From positions 5,500,501 to 5,564,500 of the forward strand of contig NZ_AP021861.1 in the NCBI RefSeq assembly GCF_009177095.1: a stretch of DNA of 64,000 nt, given 5' to 3'. The notes beneath the pieces are model-generated. The model was not told the DNA's origin, searched no databases, and saw only the letters and a list, made by a program, of their open reading frames with translations. Positions within the stretch are counted from its first letter, which is position 1, and each line of letters begins with the position of its first letter. The stretch comes from Lacipirellula parvula. Its GTDB lineage: Bacteria; Planctomycetota; Planctomycetia; Pirellulales; Lacipirellulaceae. Of the stretch, positions 42,302 to 51,362 are shown piece by piece. Both the position numbers and the translations under genes were made by a program.

Positions 42302-45181
42302 TTACTGGGCGGTTGCAGGAGCGGGGGCGGCGGGCGCCGCGGGAGGCAGCACGCTGACGGGCGACGCATCATCCGGCATCGGTTTCTGGACGAGCACCAC
42401 CCAACCGAACCGTTCTGTGTCGGCGTCGTCGCTTTCGCTGGTCCGCATTTCGTAGCGGATCGGCTCAAAGGCGCCCCAATACTTTTGGTCGGAGTTCTTA
42501 TCTCTCTTGAGCGGATCGGCGTATCCAATCAGGAAGTGCTTGGCGCCGTCGAACTCAGGCGACTTCAGCGGGTCGGCGGCGTCGATCGTCTTCATCAGAT
42601 CGCCTTCGACGCGAGCGAGCTCGCCCTTGTCGAGCCGCGGGTGATGCAGAATGAGGCCGTGATTCTCGCCGTTGACCCAATCGTTACGCAGGTCGATGAG
42701 CACGACGTCGCTGCCGGCGGCTTGCTCGGGGTCGATCACGTCGAAGTCGTTGAGATTGATCGACAGCGCCAAGACGCCGATCACCTTCCCCGCCTCGCCC
42801 GCAGGCTGCCCCGTTTCGTCGACGCCGTCGTCGCGGATGGGCACCGAAAACGCCACCTTAAGACGTTTCGTGGCCGTGCTGTAGTAGACCGAGGAGAGGT
42901 GCTCGTTCTCGATCGGCTTGGTTGCAAGGCGTTCGTCTTCGCTAGTCTTATCGCGATCCTTCAGATTGCCGTGAAAGTAGTCGCGATACCAGTACGGTTT
43001 CAGAAAGCTGGAATCATCTTCGGGCGTGCGGGCGATTTGAGTGCCGTAGATATCTTGCACAAACCAACTTTCGACGATCTTCAACTTGGCGCCATGCTTG
43101 TGAGGCAGCTTGGTGATCCACACCTGAAGTTCATCGAGCAGTAGCTTCCGCTGCTCGACTTTGGCCGGATCGGCGCGAAGTTTCTCGTCGTCGGGGAGCG
43201 AGTTAAGCGAGCGAACCATACGAATGAGTTCGGGATCCTTCACCTCAGCGTTGAGCACCGCAAACCGCTTGTCGAGTTCCGCCGCCACCGTCTTGGCCGC
43301 CGTTTTGGCGTAGCTCGACACCGCATCGCGGGCGCTTTGCTCCATCTGTCGCTGGCGGGCAACGCGACTCGCTTCGGCCGCTCGCGCGGCCTCGCGTTGC
43401 GAGTGCTGGATCAGTAGCACGGCCCCGAGGGCGACGCCGGCCAGGAGCAGCAGCGGCAGCAGCTTCGTGAAAATAATCCTGCGATCCGGCCGGAACCGAT
43501 CCGAGTTGAACCACGGTCGCGAACGCCAAGTCTCGGCCTTCGAGTGGCCGTTCGGCTTCGTCGGCGTCAGGGCGTTCGAGACAGTTTGATCCCCTTCAAG
43601 CCCGCGAACGAGCGACGCCAACTGGTGGCCCTCGGCGAACGGCGCCAGCGCAGCGGCGACTTCAGCCGGCGTCGCGTAGCGGTCTTCGGGGCGCTTGGCG
43701 AGCATCTTTTGCAGCACGTCCCACAGCTTGCGCGGCAGCGGCTGCATCGCGTTGCGAATCGGCGGGACGGCCGACTTTTCGTGGGCCTTCTCCGGGCGAA
43801 GATCGGAATCGAAGAACGGCGGGTTGCCGGCGAGCAGGTGGTAGAGCGTGCAGCCCAGGCTGTAGACGTCGGCGCGAATGTCGACGCTGGTCGTCCGCCA
43901 CTGCTCTGGGGGCATGTACATGCCGGTCCCCATCGCCTTATGGTCGAGGCGCGTGAGGCGGTCGTGGTTGTCGTCCGCCAAGAGTGCGAGGCCGAGGTCG
44001 AGAATCTTCACGACGGCCCGTTCGCCGTCGTCGGCGTCGGCGACGGTTGAGTCGCCGGAGATTTGATCGGCGTCGACCAGCGTCACCATCAGGTTCGACG
44101 GCTTGATGTCGCGGTGGACCATCTCGTGCTTGTGGATGTACTGCAGGCCGCGGGCCGCCTGGCGGATGATCTCGCTCGCCTCGGGAACCGGCAGCGGCCC
44201 ATGGCGAGTGACCATTTCATCGAGGCTGACGCCTTCGATGAATTCCATCACGAGATAGTGAACCTTGTCGGCAGGCGCCGAGGAGTCGATCGCGACGACG
44301 ATGTTCTTGTGTTCGAGCCGGCCGACCGCTTTGATTTCGTTGTAAAAGCGGCGGACGACGTCTTCGTGCCCGGCGCCGACATACTGCGACTTGATCACCT
44401 TCACCGCGCGGACGCGGCCGAACTGGGTGTGGTGGGCTTTGTAAACGTCGCCCATGCCGCCGGAGCCGATGACCTGTTCGAGTTCGTAGTTGCCGACTCG
44501 CTTGAGAGCCGTTTGGCCGGCGACGCCGACGCTGCCGCCGGACGTGGAACGCTCGAAGCCTTGCGTCGGCACGACCGTCCACTGCCGTTCGGCATTCGTC
44601 TTCGGCTGGTTCCGCATCGGCCGGGGGCCGTGGTCGTCGTAGAGGAGCTCATGGATCTCGACGCTGCCGATCCCCTTCAGCCCCTTGCGGCCGTGCAAAT
44701 GGAGCCGCACATCTTCGAGGCCGACGTCGTCGAGGATCGCCATCACGCTGCGGCTGACCAAGATTTGGCCGCCAGTGGCGTAGTCGTTGAGCCGCGCGGC
44801 GTAGTCGACCGTTTTGCCGACGAAGTTGTCGCGATCGCCGGGGTCAATCTGCGGCACGCCGACGTGCATGCTCATGCGGACTTCGACATGCTCGCCCTTG
44901 GGCGTGTCGATGGGATTGTCTTGGTGGCTCTTTTGCACCGCGACGGCCCACTGCGCGGCGCCGACGGTGTGTTCGAAGACGAGGAAGTGACCGTCACCGG
45001 CGGTGGAGACGACGCGGCCGCCATATGATTCGAGGTCGGCCTCGATCCGCTGTCGGTGGGGCGTGAGGATCGAGTTGATGAACGCCATGTCGCGTTCGGT
45101 GACGCTCCGACCCGACATTTCATCCTTCAGCCGGACGGACCCGCTGATGTCGGTGAACACGAATGTTTTGAGTTCAGCCAT
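42302..45181 (-). CDS. Class III cyclase, Ser/Thr kinase and Cache sensor fusion
   Basis: A 959-residue multidomain signalling protein. Residues 1-185 are a class III nucleotide cyclase domain with metal Asp11 (FVFTDISGSVRLKDE) and Asp63 (AGDGHFLVFEH). Residues 232-515 are a Hanks-type Ser/Thr kinase: GSGGMGDVY (P-loop), AVKVIK (Lys261), HRDIKPSN (Asp358), DLGLA in place of DFG, and MPPEQW. A single transmembrane helix is at about 569-592. The rest is an extracytoplasmic Cache-like sensor, with WYRDYFHGNLKDRD and SSVYYSTATKRLKVAFSVPI as its core. The C-terminus is Pro/Ala-rich. A ligand binding outside could control kinase and cyclase activity inside. Targets are unknown. Confidence 0.88.
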   Translation of the reverse strand: MAELKTFVFTDISGSVRLKDEMSGRSVTERDMAFINSILTPHRQRIEADLESYGGRVVSTAGDGHFLVFEHTVGAAQWAVAVQKSHQDNPIDTPKGEHVEVRMSMHVGVPQIDPGDRDNFVGKTVDYAARLNDYATGGQILVSRSVMAILDDVGLEDVRLHLHGRKGLKGIGSVEIHELLYDDHGPRPMRNQPKTNAERQWTVVPTQGFERSTSGGSVGVAGQTALKRVGNYELEQVIGSGGMGDVYKAHHTQFGRVRAVKVIKSQYVGAGHEDVVRRFYNEIKAVGRLEHKNIVVAIDSSAPADKVHYLVMEFIEGVSLDEMVTRHGPLPVPEASEIIRQAARGLQYIHKHEMVHRDIKPSNLMVTLVDADQISGDSTVADADDGERAVVKILDLGLALLADDNHDRLTRLDHKAMGTGMYMPPEQWRTTSVDIRADVYSLGCTLYHLLAGNPPFFDSDLRPEKAHEKSAVPPIRNAMQPLPRKLWDVLQKMLAKRPEDRYATPAEVAAALAPFAEGHQLASLVRGLEGDQTVSNALTPTKPNGHSKAETWRSRPWFNSDRFRPDRRIIFTKLLPLLLLAGVALGAVLLIQHSQREAARAAEASRVARQRQMEQSARDAVSSYAKTAAKTVAAELDKRFAVLNAEVKDPELIRMVRSLNSLPDDEKLRADPAKVEQRKLLLDELQVWITKLPHKHGAKLKIVESWFVQDIYGTQIARTPEDDSSFLKPYWYRDYFHGNLKDRDKTSEDERLATKPIENEHLSSVYYSTATKRLKVAFSVPIRDDGVDETGQPAGEAGKVIGVLALSINLNDFDVIDPEQAAGSDVVLIDLRNDWVNGENHGLILHHPRLDKGELARVEGDLMKTIDAADPLKSPEFDGAKHFLIGYADPLKRDKNSDQKYWGAFEPIRYEMRTSESDDADTERFGWVVLVQKPMPDDASPVSVLPPAAPAAPAPATAQ

Positions 45182-45185
45182 CAGG

Positions 45186-45412
45186 AGGGAGAGGTCGGGG
45201 TTCAGAGGTCGGGGTTCAGAGGTCGGAGGTCAGGAGATGCAGTCGGCGGTTGCGGCGTGGATTAATGCTTGAGTGAGTAAGTGTTTAAGTGAGTAGGTGT
45301 GTGTTGGGTGCGTTCGCGTGGCAGCCGGACCGCCACGCGGTCCGGGGAGGCGGTGACGGTTTTCTATCTCGTTTGGCACTTCAGACCGGAGGGCGTGGCC
45401 CTCCGGCTAGTG
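45186..45412. repeat. Mixed repeat block upstream of the kinase
   Basis: It starts with three tandem units of AGAGGTCGGGGTTC (45189-45232), then the GAGTGAGTAAGTGTTTAAGT repeat at 45262-45298 (like 7797-7843), then two GC palindromes: CCGGACCGCCACGCGGTCCG at about 45328 and CCGGAGGGCGTGGCCCTCCG at about 45390. No gene is seen in this 417-base gap other than the terminator at its right end. Confidence 0.7.
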
Positions 45413-45512
45413 GGAAATTGGAATGAACAGGCCCACGCTCTGGCCTCTCTCCAGGATTCTCGCATGCCGGGTCACCCCGTCAATTAGCGGGAAAGGTCAC
45501 GTGTTGCAACAT

Positions 45513-45571
45513 AAAAAAGCCTCGACGCTGCCGGCGCCCCCCTCTGGGTCAGCCATACAACGTCGAGGCTT
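45513..45571 (-). terminator. Rho-independent terminator of the small secreted protein gene
   Basis: On the minus strand AAGCCTCGACG pairs with CGTCGAGGCTT across a loop of about 31 bases, followed by TTTTT. It lies 28 bases past the stop of the gene at 45599-45901. Confidence 0.85.
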
Positions 45572-45598
45572 ATGCGAATGTTCGTTTAAAAACTGCTC

Positions 45599-45901
45599 CT
45601 AGAACGCGACCGGCGCCCAGCCGTAGCGGACGCGCGACACCGAGCCGCCGAGGATCGGGCGGTAGCGAGTGACGACCTGCGGCACGGGGGCCATCGTCAC
45701 GACCGGGGCGCGGTAGAACGTCGTCACCGGCATCGGGGCGAAGACGGGCGCCGATTGGACGACCATCGGCTGCATGACCGGGGCCGGCATCACAACGGGG
45801 CTCCACACGGTCGTCGGCTGGACGACCCATTGGGCCTGGGCCGATTGGCTGGCAACGCCGAGAACGGCCACAGCCAACAGCGAAAAGAGCATGCGTTTCA
45901 T
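45599..45901 (-). CDS. Small secreted Pro/Val-rich protein
   Basis: A 100-residue exported protein. Start ATG at 45901 (MKRMLFSLLAVAVLGVASQS) has a signal peptide cleaved near SAQA-QW; upstream ACACCTCC-type sequence and AGGACA support it over the longer frame to 46003. The mature part is repetitive in V, P, M and Q (TTVWSPVVMPAPVMQPMVV) and ends SVSRVRYGWAPVAF. Such short Pro-rich exported proteins are frequent in planctomycetes but have no known role. It has its own strong terminator, so it is probably well expressed as a single gene. The 300 bases upstream carry no other gene. Confidence 0.68.
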   Translation of the reverse strand: MKRMLFSLLAVAVLGVASQSAQAQWVVQPTTVWSPVVMPAPVMQPMVVQSAPVFAPMPVTTFYRAPVVTMAPVPQVVTRYRPILGGSVSRVRYGWAPVAF

Positions 45902-46208
45902 CGGAGGTGTCCTTTCAAATTGAATCGCGAAACAAGCGGTTGTCGCTTCAACGGAATGAAGCGCCGTCAGCTTGCAGATGCAACGCGCCGCACGGTGCGG
46001 CATCTGACGGGCGATTGCAGGAGGTGCGATTCAATCCTGAGCCGCCCAGCTGCCCGCCAGACGAGTTCAGTATGGAGCGCAACGCCCGCTGCGACAACTA
46101 GTTAAAGATAGCACTACTGTCTGAGCGACGGCCGGCGCCGCGGGGGATGAATCGGCGGCGATCATCGTCCCGAACGCCGCTTCAGATTCGCTGGCGCCGG
46201 TTGTGGCG

Positions 46209-46363
46209 ATTAGCCGCCGGTCAACGACCGGCCGGAGCGGGGCTCGAATGAGGAATGCTGAATGGGGAATGGGGAATGGGGAGAGGGCGCTCGTTCCCCA
46301 TTCCGCATTCCACATTCGACATTTCTCTGCCACCGCTCCGGCGGGTCGTTGACCCGCGGCTAC
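46209..46363. repeat. Composite element family B (copy 5), upstream of guaB
   Basis: TTAGCCGCCGGTCAACGACC at the left and GGGTCGTTGACCCGCGGCTA at the right enclose GAATGGGGAATGGGGAATGG and facing CATTCCGCATTCCACATTCG. It ends about 75 bases before the guaB start, so the guaB promoter is either in the last 75 bases or upstream of the element. Confidence 0.85.
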
Positions 46364-46436
46364 TGCTTGTCCTCAGGGCCGAAAACCGCCATAATCCGGG
46401 ATTCTTTCGACTGCCGCGGAGACCACTGGGGGCGAC

Positions 46437-47921
46437 ATGCAGGACAAGCTCATTGGCACGGGACTCACGTTTGACGACGTACTCATTGAACCTCGCTACA
46501 GCGAGGTTGTCCCGGCGGAGGTGAGCGTGGCCACCCGGCTGACCCGCCGCATAGAAATGCGGGCGCCGATTCTCAGCTCGCCGATGGACACGGTCACCGA
46601 GCACCGGATGGCGATCGGCCTCGCCCAAGAGGGGGGCCTGAGCGTCATCCACAAGAACATGTCGATCGAAGACCAGACCAAAGAGGTCGACAAGGTCAAG
46701 CGGAGCGCCAACGGCATCATCGTCGACCCGGTGACGATGCCCACCACTGCTAGCGTCGCCTCGGCGCGGACGCTCATGCTCCATTCGAACGTCTCGGGCG
46801 TCCCCATTGTCGACGCCGCCGGGAAGCTAGCGGGCATCATCACCCGCCGCGATCTTCGCTTCTTGGAAGACAGCAATCAGCCGGTCTCCGACGTGATGAC
46901 CCGCCGCGAGCAACTGGTTACGGCCACGGGGACTGTAACGCTTGCGGAAGCTGAGAAGATTTTGATGGCAAAAAAGGTCGAGAAACTTCTCCTGGTTGAC
47001 GAAAACTACAAACTGACGGGCCTTATCACCATCAAAGACATCGACATGATGCGTCGGTTCCCGCAGGCGTCGAAAGACAGCCACGGTCGCCTTCGCGTCG
47101 GCGCCGCGATTGGCGTCTTCGATTTCGATCGGGCGGGCAGCCTGATCGAAAAGGGGGTCGATTTCCTGACGGTCGATAGCGCTCACGGTCACTCGTCGAA
47201 CGTCATCGAAACGGTCAAACAACTCAAACAACGCTGGGACATCGACGTCATCGCCGGCAACGTGGCGACGTTCGAGGGAGCCCGCGACCTGATCAAAGCG
47301 GGCGCCGACGCCGTGAAAGTCGGCATTGGTCCAGGTTCGATCTGCACGACGCGCGTGATCTCGGGGATCGGCGTGCCGCAGATCACCGCGATCTACAACG
47401 CAGCACAAGCGGCGAAGGATTCGGCCACGCCGATCATCGCCGACGGTGGAATTCGTTACTCGGGAGACATCACCAAGGCGATCGCCGCCGGCGCCAGCGT
47501 CGTCATGCTGGGCGGGTTGTTGGCGGGCCTCGATGAGAGTCCGGGGGAACGGGTCCTCTACCAAGGAAGAACGTACAAGGCATACCGGGGGATGGGCTCG
47601 CTAGGCGCCATGGTCAAAGGCTCCAGCGAACGGTATCGCCAGAGTGGTGAGGAAGCGGGGAACGGCAAGCTGGTCCCCGAAGGAGTCGAAGGGCGCGTCC
47701 CCTACAAGGGACCGCTGAGTCCATTTCTGTATCAGCTGATCGGCGGCCTTCGGGCCGGCATGGGTTACGCTGGTACGAGAACCATCGAAGAGCTGCGCAC
47801 GGAAGCCCGGTTCGTCCAGGTCTCGCCGGCCAGCGTGCGGGAAAGCCATCCCCATGACATTGCCATTACGCAGGAAGCGCCGAACTACACGGCGGAATAC
47901 AAATCCGCGGAATCTAACTAG
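46437..47921 (+). CDS. guaB: Inosine-5'-monophosphate dehydrogenase
   Basis: Oxidises IMP to XMP with NAD+, the committed step of GTP synthesis. The protein has 494 residues, normal length. It starts [20 protein letters not shown], a family hallmark. Two CBS domains (about 95-210) interrupt the barrel. The catalytic loop [18 protein letters not shown] has Cys at about residue 303. The flap is [20 protein letters not shown], ending with [18 protein letters not shown]. Start ATG at 46437 is preceded by a GGGGG-like SD. Its last 68 bases overlap the start of the next gene in another frame. Confidence 0.97.
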   Translation: MQDKLIGTGLTFDDVLIEPRYSEVVPAEVSVATRLTRRIEMRAPILSSPMDTVTEHRMAIGLAQEGGLSVIHKNMSIEDQTKEVDKVKRSANGIIVDPVTMPTTASVASARTLMLHSNVSGVPIVDAAGKLAGIITRRDLRFLEDSNQPVSDVMTRREQLVTATGTVTLAEAEKILMAKKVEKLLLVDENYKLTGLITIKDIDMMRRFPQASKDSHGRLRVGAAIGVFDFDRAGSLIEKGVDFLTVDSAHGHSSNVIETVKQLKQRWDIDVIAGNVATFEGARDLIKAGADAVKVGIGPGSICTTRVISGIGVPQITAIYNAAQAAKDSATPIIADGGIRYSGDITKAIAAGASVVMLGGLLAGLDESPGERVLYQGRTYKAYRGMGSLGAMVKGSSERYRQSGEEAGNGKLVPEGVEGRVPYKGPLSPFLYQLIGGLRAGMGYAGTRTIEELRTEARFVQVSPASVRESHPHDIAITQEAPNYTAEYKSAESN

Positions 47922-49251
47922 CGCTGCCGCGGCGGCCCTAGGATTCTGGGTCGCATGGGCCGGCGGCGTCGCCCCGGCTGGCGAACTGCAATGGCTATCT
48001 GCCAAGGCCACGGCCGCTGCCTCGGCGCCCGCCGTGCAACCGGCGAACGTCACGGCCTCCTGGGATGGAGCCAATCAATCTGGCGGCGTGAGCCACGCCG
48101 TCGCCGAGGCGCCGGTCGAAAGCGGACCGCGCAGCGTCGTCGTGCGTCGCAACGACGAGCGCGTTGCGCAAGCGGGTGATCCGTTTGATCCGTTCGACGC
48201 GGAAATGCCGGCGACCGATCCCGAGCCCTCCCCTGCCCCGGCCACGACGCCGGCGTACGATCCGTTCGACGATCCGGCGACTGAAACGCCGGCGGAACCG
48301 GCCATCAATCCGAACTCTTATCCGCAACCGAGCCTCGAAGAAGCGTTCGAGGAACCGGCCGTTGAAGAGCCGGCAGTCGAACAACCGCCAATCGACCAAC
48401 CGGTCGAAGAGGAAGAAGAGACTGCCGAGGAGTTGGAGAACGCGCGTCAAGCAATCGACCGCGAGATGCAGCGGCGTGAAGCGGAACCGAGCCGCGAGGC
48501 GGAGCCGCTGCGAATCCAAGATCAACCCGCGCCGCGCAACGAGATCGAAATCGCTCCTCAGACCATCGAAGAGCAAGAGGAGATGACGGAGGAACTCGTC
48601 GCGCCGACGGAACCCGAGACGAGCGGCGATGAGTCGATGCGTGAAGAGGAAGCTGACGATTACCAACTTCCTAGTGCCGAGGAATACGATTCACTCCGCT
48701 ATCGCGGCGATCTCGAGCCGCTGCCGCCGACGCCCGAGGAGCTCGAAACGCGCCGGCAGCAAATCGAAGAAGAGCGGAAGAAGTCGCTCGCGGAGTGCGA
48801 GAAGCTGTACGACAACGTGCGCAGCGACACCCTCAAATCAATCAGCCTCGACATCCGCCTGCAAGGCGAAGCGGGACTCGACTTCCCCTTCGAATGCGAA
48901 GGCCGCCGCCCCGCGTTCCAGCCGCGCAACTGGACGCCGGTCACCTACATGTGGAAGGCCTCGGGCCTCTGCCACAAGCCGCTCTACTTCGAGCAAGTGC
49001 AAGTGGAACGCTACGGCCACAGCTGGGGTCCGGTACTCGAGCCGATCATGTCTGGCGCCCACTTCTTCGGAACGGTGCCGATCCTGCCCTACAAAATGGG
49101 CCTCGAAGCGCCGAACGAGTGCATCTACTCGCTGGGCTACTATCGCCCAGGCAGCTGTGCACCGTACATGATCGAGCCGCTCGGGTTCACATGGCGTGCC
49201 GCGGCGTTCCAAGCAGGCGCCGTGACGGGTGCAGCGTTCGCGCTTCCGTAG
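47854..49251 (+). CDS. Exported acidic protein of unknown function overlapping guaB
   Basis: A 465-residue protein beginning inside guaB: the ATG at 47854 is 68 bases before the guaB stop. The first 43 residues ([20 protein letters not shown]..., then [17 protein letters not shown]) look like a signal peptide. Residues 100-290 are acidic and repetitive ([20 protein letters not shown]), then a coiled-coil-like basic/acidic stretch ([20 protein letters not shown]). A conserved-looking end of about 150 residues contains four Cys ([31 protein letters not shown]). No start later in frame gives a better N-terminus. No family recognised. Operonic with guaB by position. Confidence 0.72.
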   Translation: MTLPLRRKRRTTRRNTNPRNLTSAAAAALGFWVAWAGGVAPAGELQWLSAKATAAASAPAVQPANVTASWDGANQSGGVSHAVAEAPVESGPRSVVVRRNDERVAQAGDPFDPFDAEMPATDPEPSPAPATTPAYDPFDDPATETPAEPAINPNSYPQPSLEEAFEEPAVEEPAVEQPPIDQPVEEEEETAEELENARQAIDREMQRREAEPSREAEPLRIQDQPAPRNEIEIAPQTIEEQEEMTEELVAPTEPETSGDESMREEEADDYQLPSAEEYDSLRYRGDLEPLPPTPEELETRRQQIEEERKKSLAECEKLYDNVRSDTLKSISLDIRLQGEAGLDFPFECEGRRPAFQPRNWTPVTYMWKASGLCHKPLYFEQVQVERYGHSWGPVLEPIMSGAHFFGTVPILPYKMGLEAPNECIYSLGYYRPGSCAPYMIEPLGFTWRAAAFQAGAVTGAAFALP

Positions 49252-49259
49252 CGATAGCC

Positions 49260-49430
49260 GTAGCCGCCGGTCAACGGCCGGCCGGAGCGGAGTACGAGTG
49301 GGGAATGCTGACTGGGGAATGGGGGGCTTCGCCGCTGCGATGCGTGACGGCGGAATTGATCTACCACATTCCGCATTCCCCATTCGACATTTCTCTACCA
49401 CCGCTCCGGCGGCTCGTTGAGCCGCGGCTG
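49260..49430. repeat. Composite element family B (copy 6)
   Basis: GTAGCCGCCGGTCAACGGCC at the left and GGCGGCTCGTTGAGCCGCGG at the right, with GAATGCTGACTGGGGAATGG and facing CATTCCGCATTCCCCATTCG inside. It starts eight bases after the stop of the previous gene and ends about 22 bases before nnrE. Confidence 0.85.
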
Positions 49431-49452
49431 CCTCGCCTGATAGACTGGCGGC

Positions 49453-50199
49453 ATGGTGCCGCTGGTGCTGACTCGTGAGCAGGTTCGTCGCGTGGATGCG
49501 ATCGCGATCGAGCGGTATGGCATCAGCGGGCTGGTGCTGATGGAGAATGCCGGGCGCGGGGCGGTGGAGGCGGTGCTGGGGTTTGATGCGGCGCTGGGTG
49601 AGGGGGCAGGACCGGGGGGACGAGCCCCCCGGCTCGCTGGGGATGCTGCGACGCGAGCCGACTATCCTGTCGCGGTTCTTTGCGGCAAGGGGAACAATGC
49701 GGGCGATGGGTTTGTCATCGCGCGGCATTTGGAGATTCGCGGCGTTGCAGTTCGCGTAATGCTGCTCGCCGCGGCGAGTGAACTCGCTGGCGATGCGCTC
49801 GCGAACTACGCAATCTTGCAGCGGTGCGACGTCCCGATTTTCGACGTCTCGCATGGCGACGTCGCGGCGCAGCTCGATGAACATGCCGGCGGCGCCGTTT
49901 GGCTGGTCGACGCCCTCCTCGGCACCGGAGCGATGGGCGAGCCTCGAGAACCATTCGCAACGGCCATCCGGTGGATGAACGCCCAGCCGGCCCGGCGGCT
50001 GGCGATCGATGTGCCGAGCGGACTCGATTGCGACAGCGGCGTCGCTGCAGCGGCTGCGGTGCGGGCCGATCTGACGGTCACCTTCGCCGCCGCGAAGCCT
50101 GGATTGCTCGTGCCGCAAGCCGCGGCGTACGTCGGCGAGTTGAGCATCGCCGACATCGGCCTCCCGCCGCGACTGGTACGCGAGGCCGCGGGCGTTTAG
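49453..50199 (+). CDS. nnrE: NAD(P)H-hydrate epimerase (YjeF N-terminal domain)
   Basis: Repairs damaged hydrated NAD(P)H by interconverting the R and S epimers. The 248-residue protein begins MVPLVLTREQVRRVDAIAIE and GLVLMENAGRGAVEAV, family hallmarks. The nucleotide-binding loop is VLCGKGNNAGDGFVIARHL, where the usual GNNGGDG is GNNAGDG. LVDALLGTGAMGEPREPF and AIDVPSGLDCDSG complete the active site. Residues about 53-63 (GAGPGGRAPRLAG) are an extra loop translated from a GC palindrome at 49609-49639. The C-terminal dehydratase domain (NnrD) is absent, so this is the epimerase alone. It is in the gap between family B elements. Confidence 0.92.
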   Translation: MVPLVLTREQVRRVDAIAIERYGISGLVLMENAGRGAVEAVLGFDAALGEGAGPGGRAPRLAGDAATRADYPVAVLCGKGNNAGDGFVIARHLEIRGVAVRVMLLAAASELAGDALANYAILQRCDVPIFDVSHGDVAAQLDEHAGGAVWLVDALLGTGAMGEPREPFATAIRWMNAQPARRLAIDVPSGLDCDSGVAAAAAVRADLTVTFAAAKPGLLVPQAAAYVGELSIADIGLPPRLVREAAGV

Positions 50200-50210
50200 A
50201 GTTTGTTCTA

Positions 50211-50344
50211 TCCCCCTCCCTTGCAGGGAGGGGCTAGGGGAGGGATTCCCGACGCTTCCAGCGACCAGGGCGTTTAACCCAAATCTCATCCACCCTACTA
50301 ATTCAAAACCCCTCACCTAACCTCTCCCCTCAGGGGAGAGGGAC
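50211..50344. repeat. Palindrome family G pair (CCCTCTCCCC-type)
   Basis: Two inverted copies: CCCCCTCCCTTGCAGGGAGG at about 50212 followed by GGCTAGGGGAGGG, and CCCCTCACCTAACCTCTCCC at 50309. A third copy is inside the MFS transporter coding sequence at 53577-53617. The right copy ends about 18 bases before the DUF1080 start. Confidence 0.8.
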
Positions 50345-50362
50345 CTGAATGGGAACTCTCCT

Positions 50363-51169
50363 ATGAAGTACGCGCTCAATCTCGCACTCGCCGTTGTCAC
50401 GCTCTCGCTTGCCGCCTTGGCCCACGCCGCGGAGCCAGCCGGCAACGATTGGATCACGCTCTTCGACGGCAAGACGCTCAAGGGTTGGCATGCGAACCCC
50501 GACAAGATCGCCCACGGCACCGGCGCCAAGTGGACCGTCGAACCGGGCGGCGTGCTGGCGGGCGAGCAAGATCCGCCGGGCTCGGGCAACGGCGGCATCC
50601 TACTCACCGATCGCAAGTTCGAAAACTTCGAGCTCTCGCTCGAAATGAAGCCGTCTTGGGGCGTCGACTCGGGCGTCTTTCTGCGCGCGACCGACAAGGG
50701 CGAGTGCATCCAGATGACCGTCGACTACTACAACGGCGGCAACATCGGCCACTTCTATGGCGAAGCGACCGGCGCCTGGCTCGCCCGCGCGTTCAGCCTG
50801 CAAGGCGAGGAGACCGACGGCAAGCTGGTCGCGCTCAAGACGATCGATCCGCACGAACCGTCGGAAGTCGGTCTCATCGATTCGTGCTCGCCGGGCGAGT
50901 GGCTGGCGGCGTGGAAGATCAACGATTGGAATCACTTCCTCATCCGCGTCGAAGGGGGCAAGTATCCGAAGATCACCACGACGCTCAACGGCCAGAAGGT
51001 CGCGGTGTTCGACGCCAGTTCGGCCGAGATTCCGCAGTACGATCGCGACGCTGTGCTGAAGGCCCTCACCGAAAAGGGTTCGATCGCCGTGCAAGTCCAC
51101 GGCGGCGGCAGCTACCCCGAAGGCAAGAAGTGCCTGTGGCGGAACATCAAAGTGAGGCCGCTGGACTAG
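50363..51169 (+). CDS. DUF1080 (3-keto-disaccharide hydrolase-like) exported protein
   Basis: A 268-residue exported protein. Residues 1-22 are a signal peptide (MKYALNLALAVVTLSLAALA, then HA-AEP). The core motif DWITLFDGKTLKGWH near residues 30-45 is the DUF1080 start, and GGILLTDRKFENFELSLEMK and GVDSGVFLRATDKG form the concanavalin-like jelly roll. DUF1080 proteins are expanded in planctomycetes and some are 3-keto-glycoside hydrolases. The C-terminus is CLWRNIKVRPLD, the usual end. Start ATG at 50363 follows AACTCTCCT with no strong SD. It is alone between repeats; enzyme activity is inferred from the family. Confidence 0.92.
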   Translation: MKYALNLALAVVTLSLAALAHAAEPAGNDWITLFDGKTLKGWHANPDKIAHGTGAKWTVEPGGVLAGEQDPPGSGNGGILLTDRKFENFELSLEMKPSWGVDSGVFLRATDKGECIQMTVDYYNGGNIGHFYGEATGAWLARAFSLQGEETDGKLVALKTIDPHEPSEVGLIDSCSPGEWLAAWKINDWNHFLIRVEGGKYPKITTTLNGQKVAVFDASSAEIPQYDRDAVLKALTEKGSIAVQVHGGGSYPEGKKCLWRNIKVRPLD

Positions 51170-51170
51170 G

Positions 51171-51342
51171 GAGCCGTCGGTCAACGACCGGCCGGAGCGG
51201 GGCACGAATGGGGATTGCTGAATGGGGAATGGGGGCTAACGCGTGCGCGAAGCGTGACGGCGGAATTGATCTCCGCCATTCCGCATTCCCCATTCGACAT
51301 TTTTCCACCACCGCCCCGGCGGCTCGTTGAGCCGCGGCTACC
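51171..51342. repeat. Composite element family B (copy 7)
   Basis: GAGCCGTCGGTCAACGACCG at the left and GGCTCGTTGAGCCGCGGCTA at the right, with GATTGCTGAATGGGGAATGG and facing CATTCCGCATTCCCCATTCG. It starts two bases after the DUF1080 stop and lies between convergent genes. Confidence 0.85.
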
Positions 51343-51362
51343 GCTCGTTCGGGGCAAACGCG

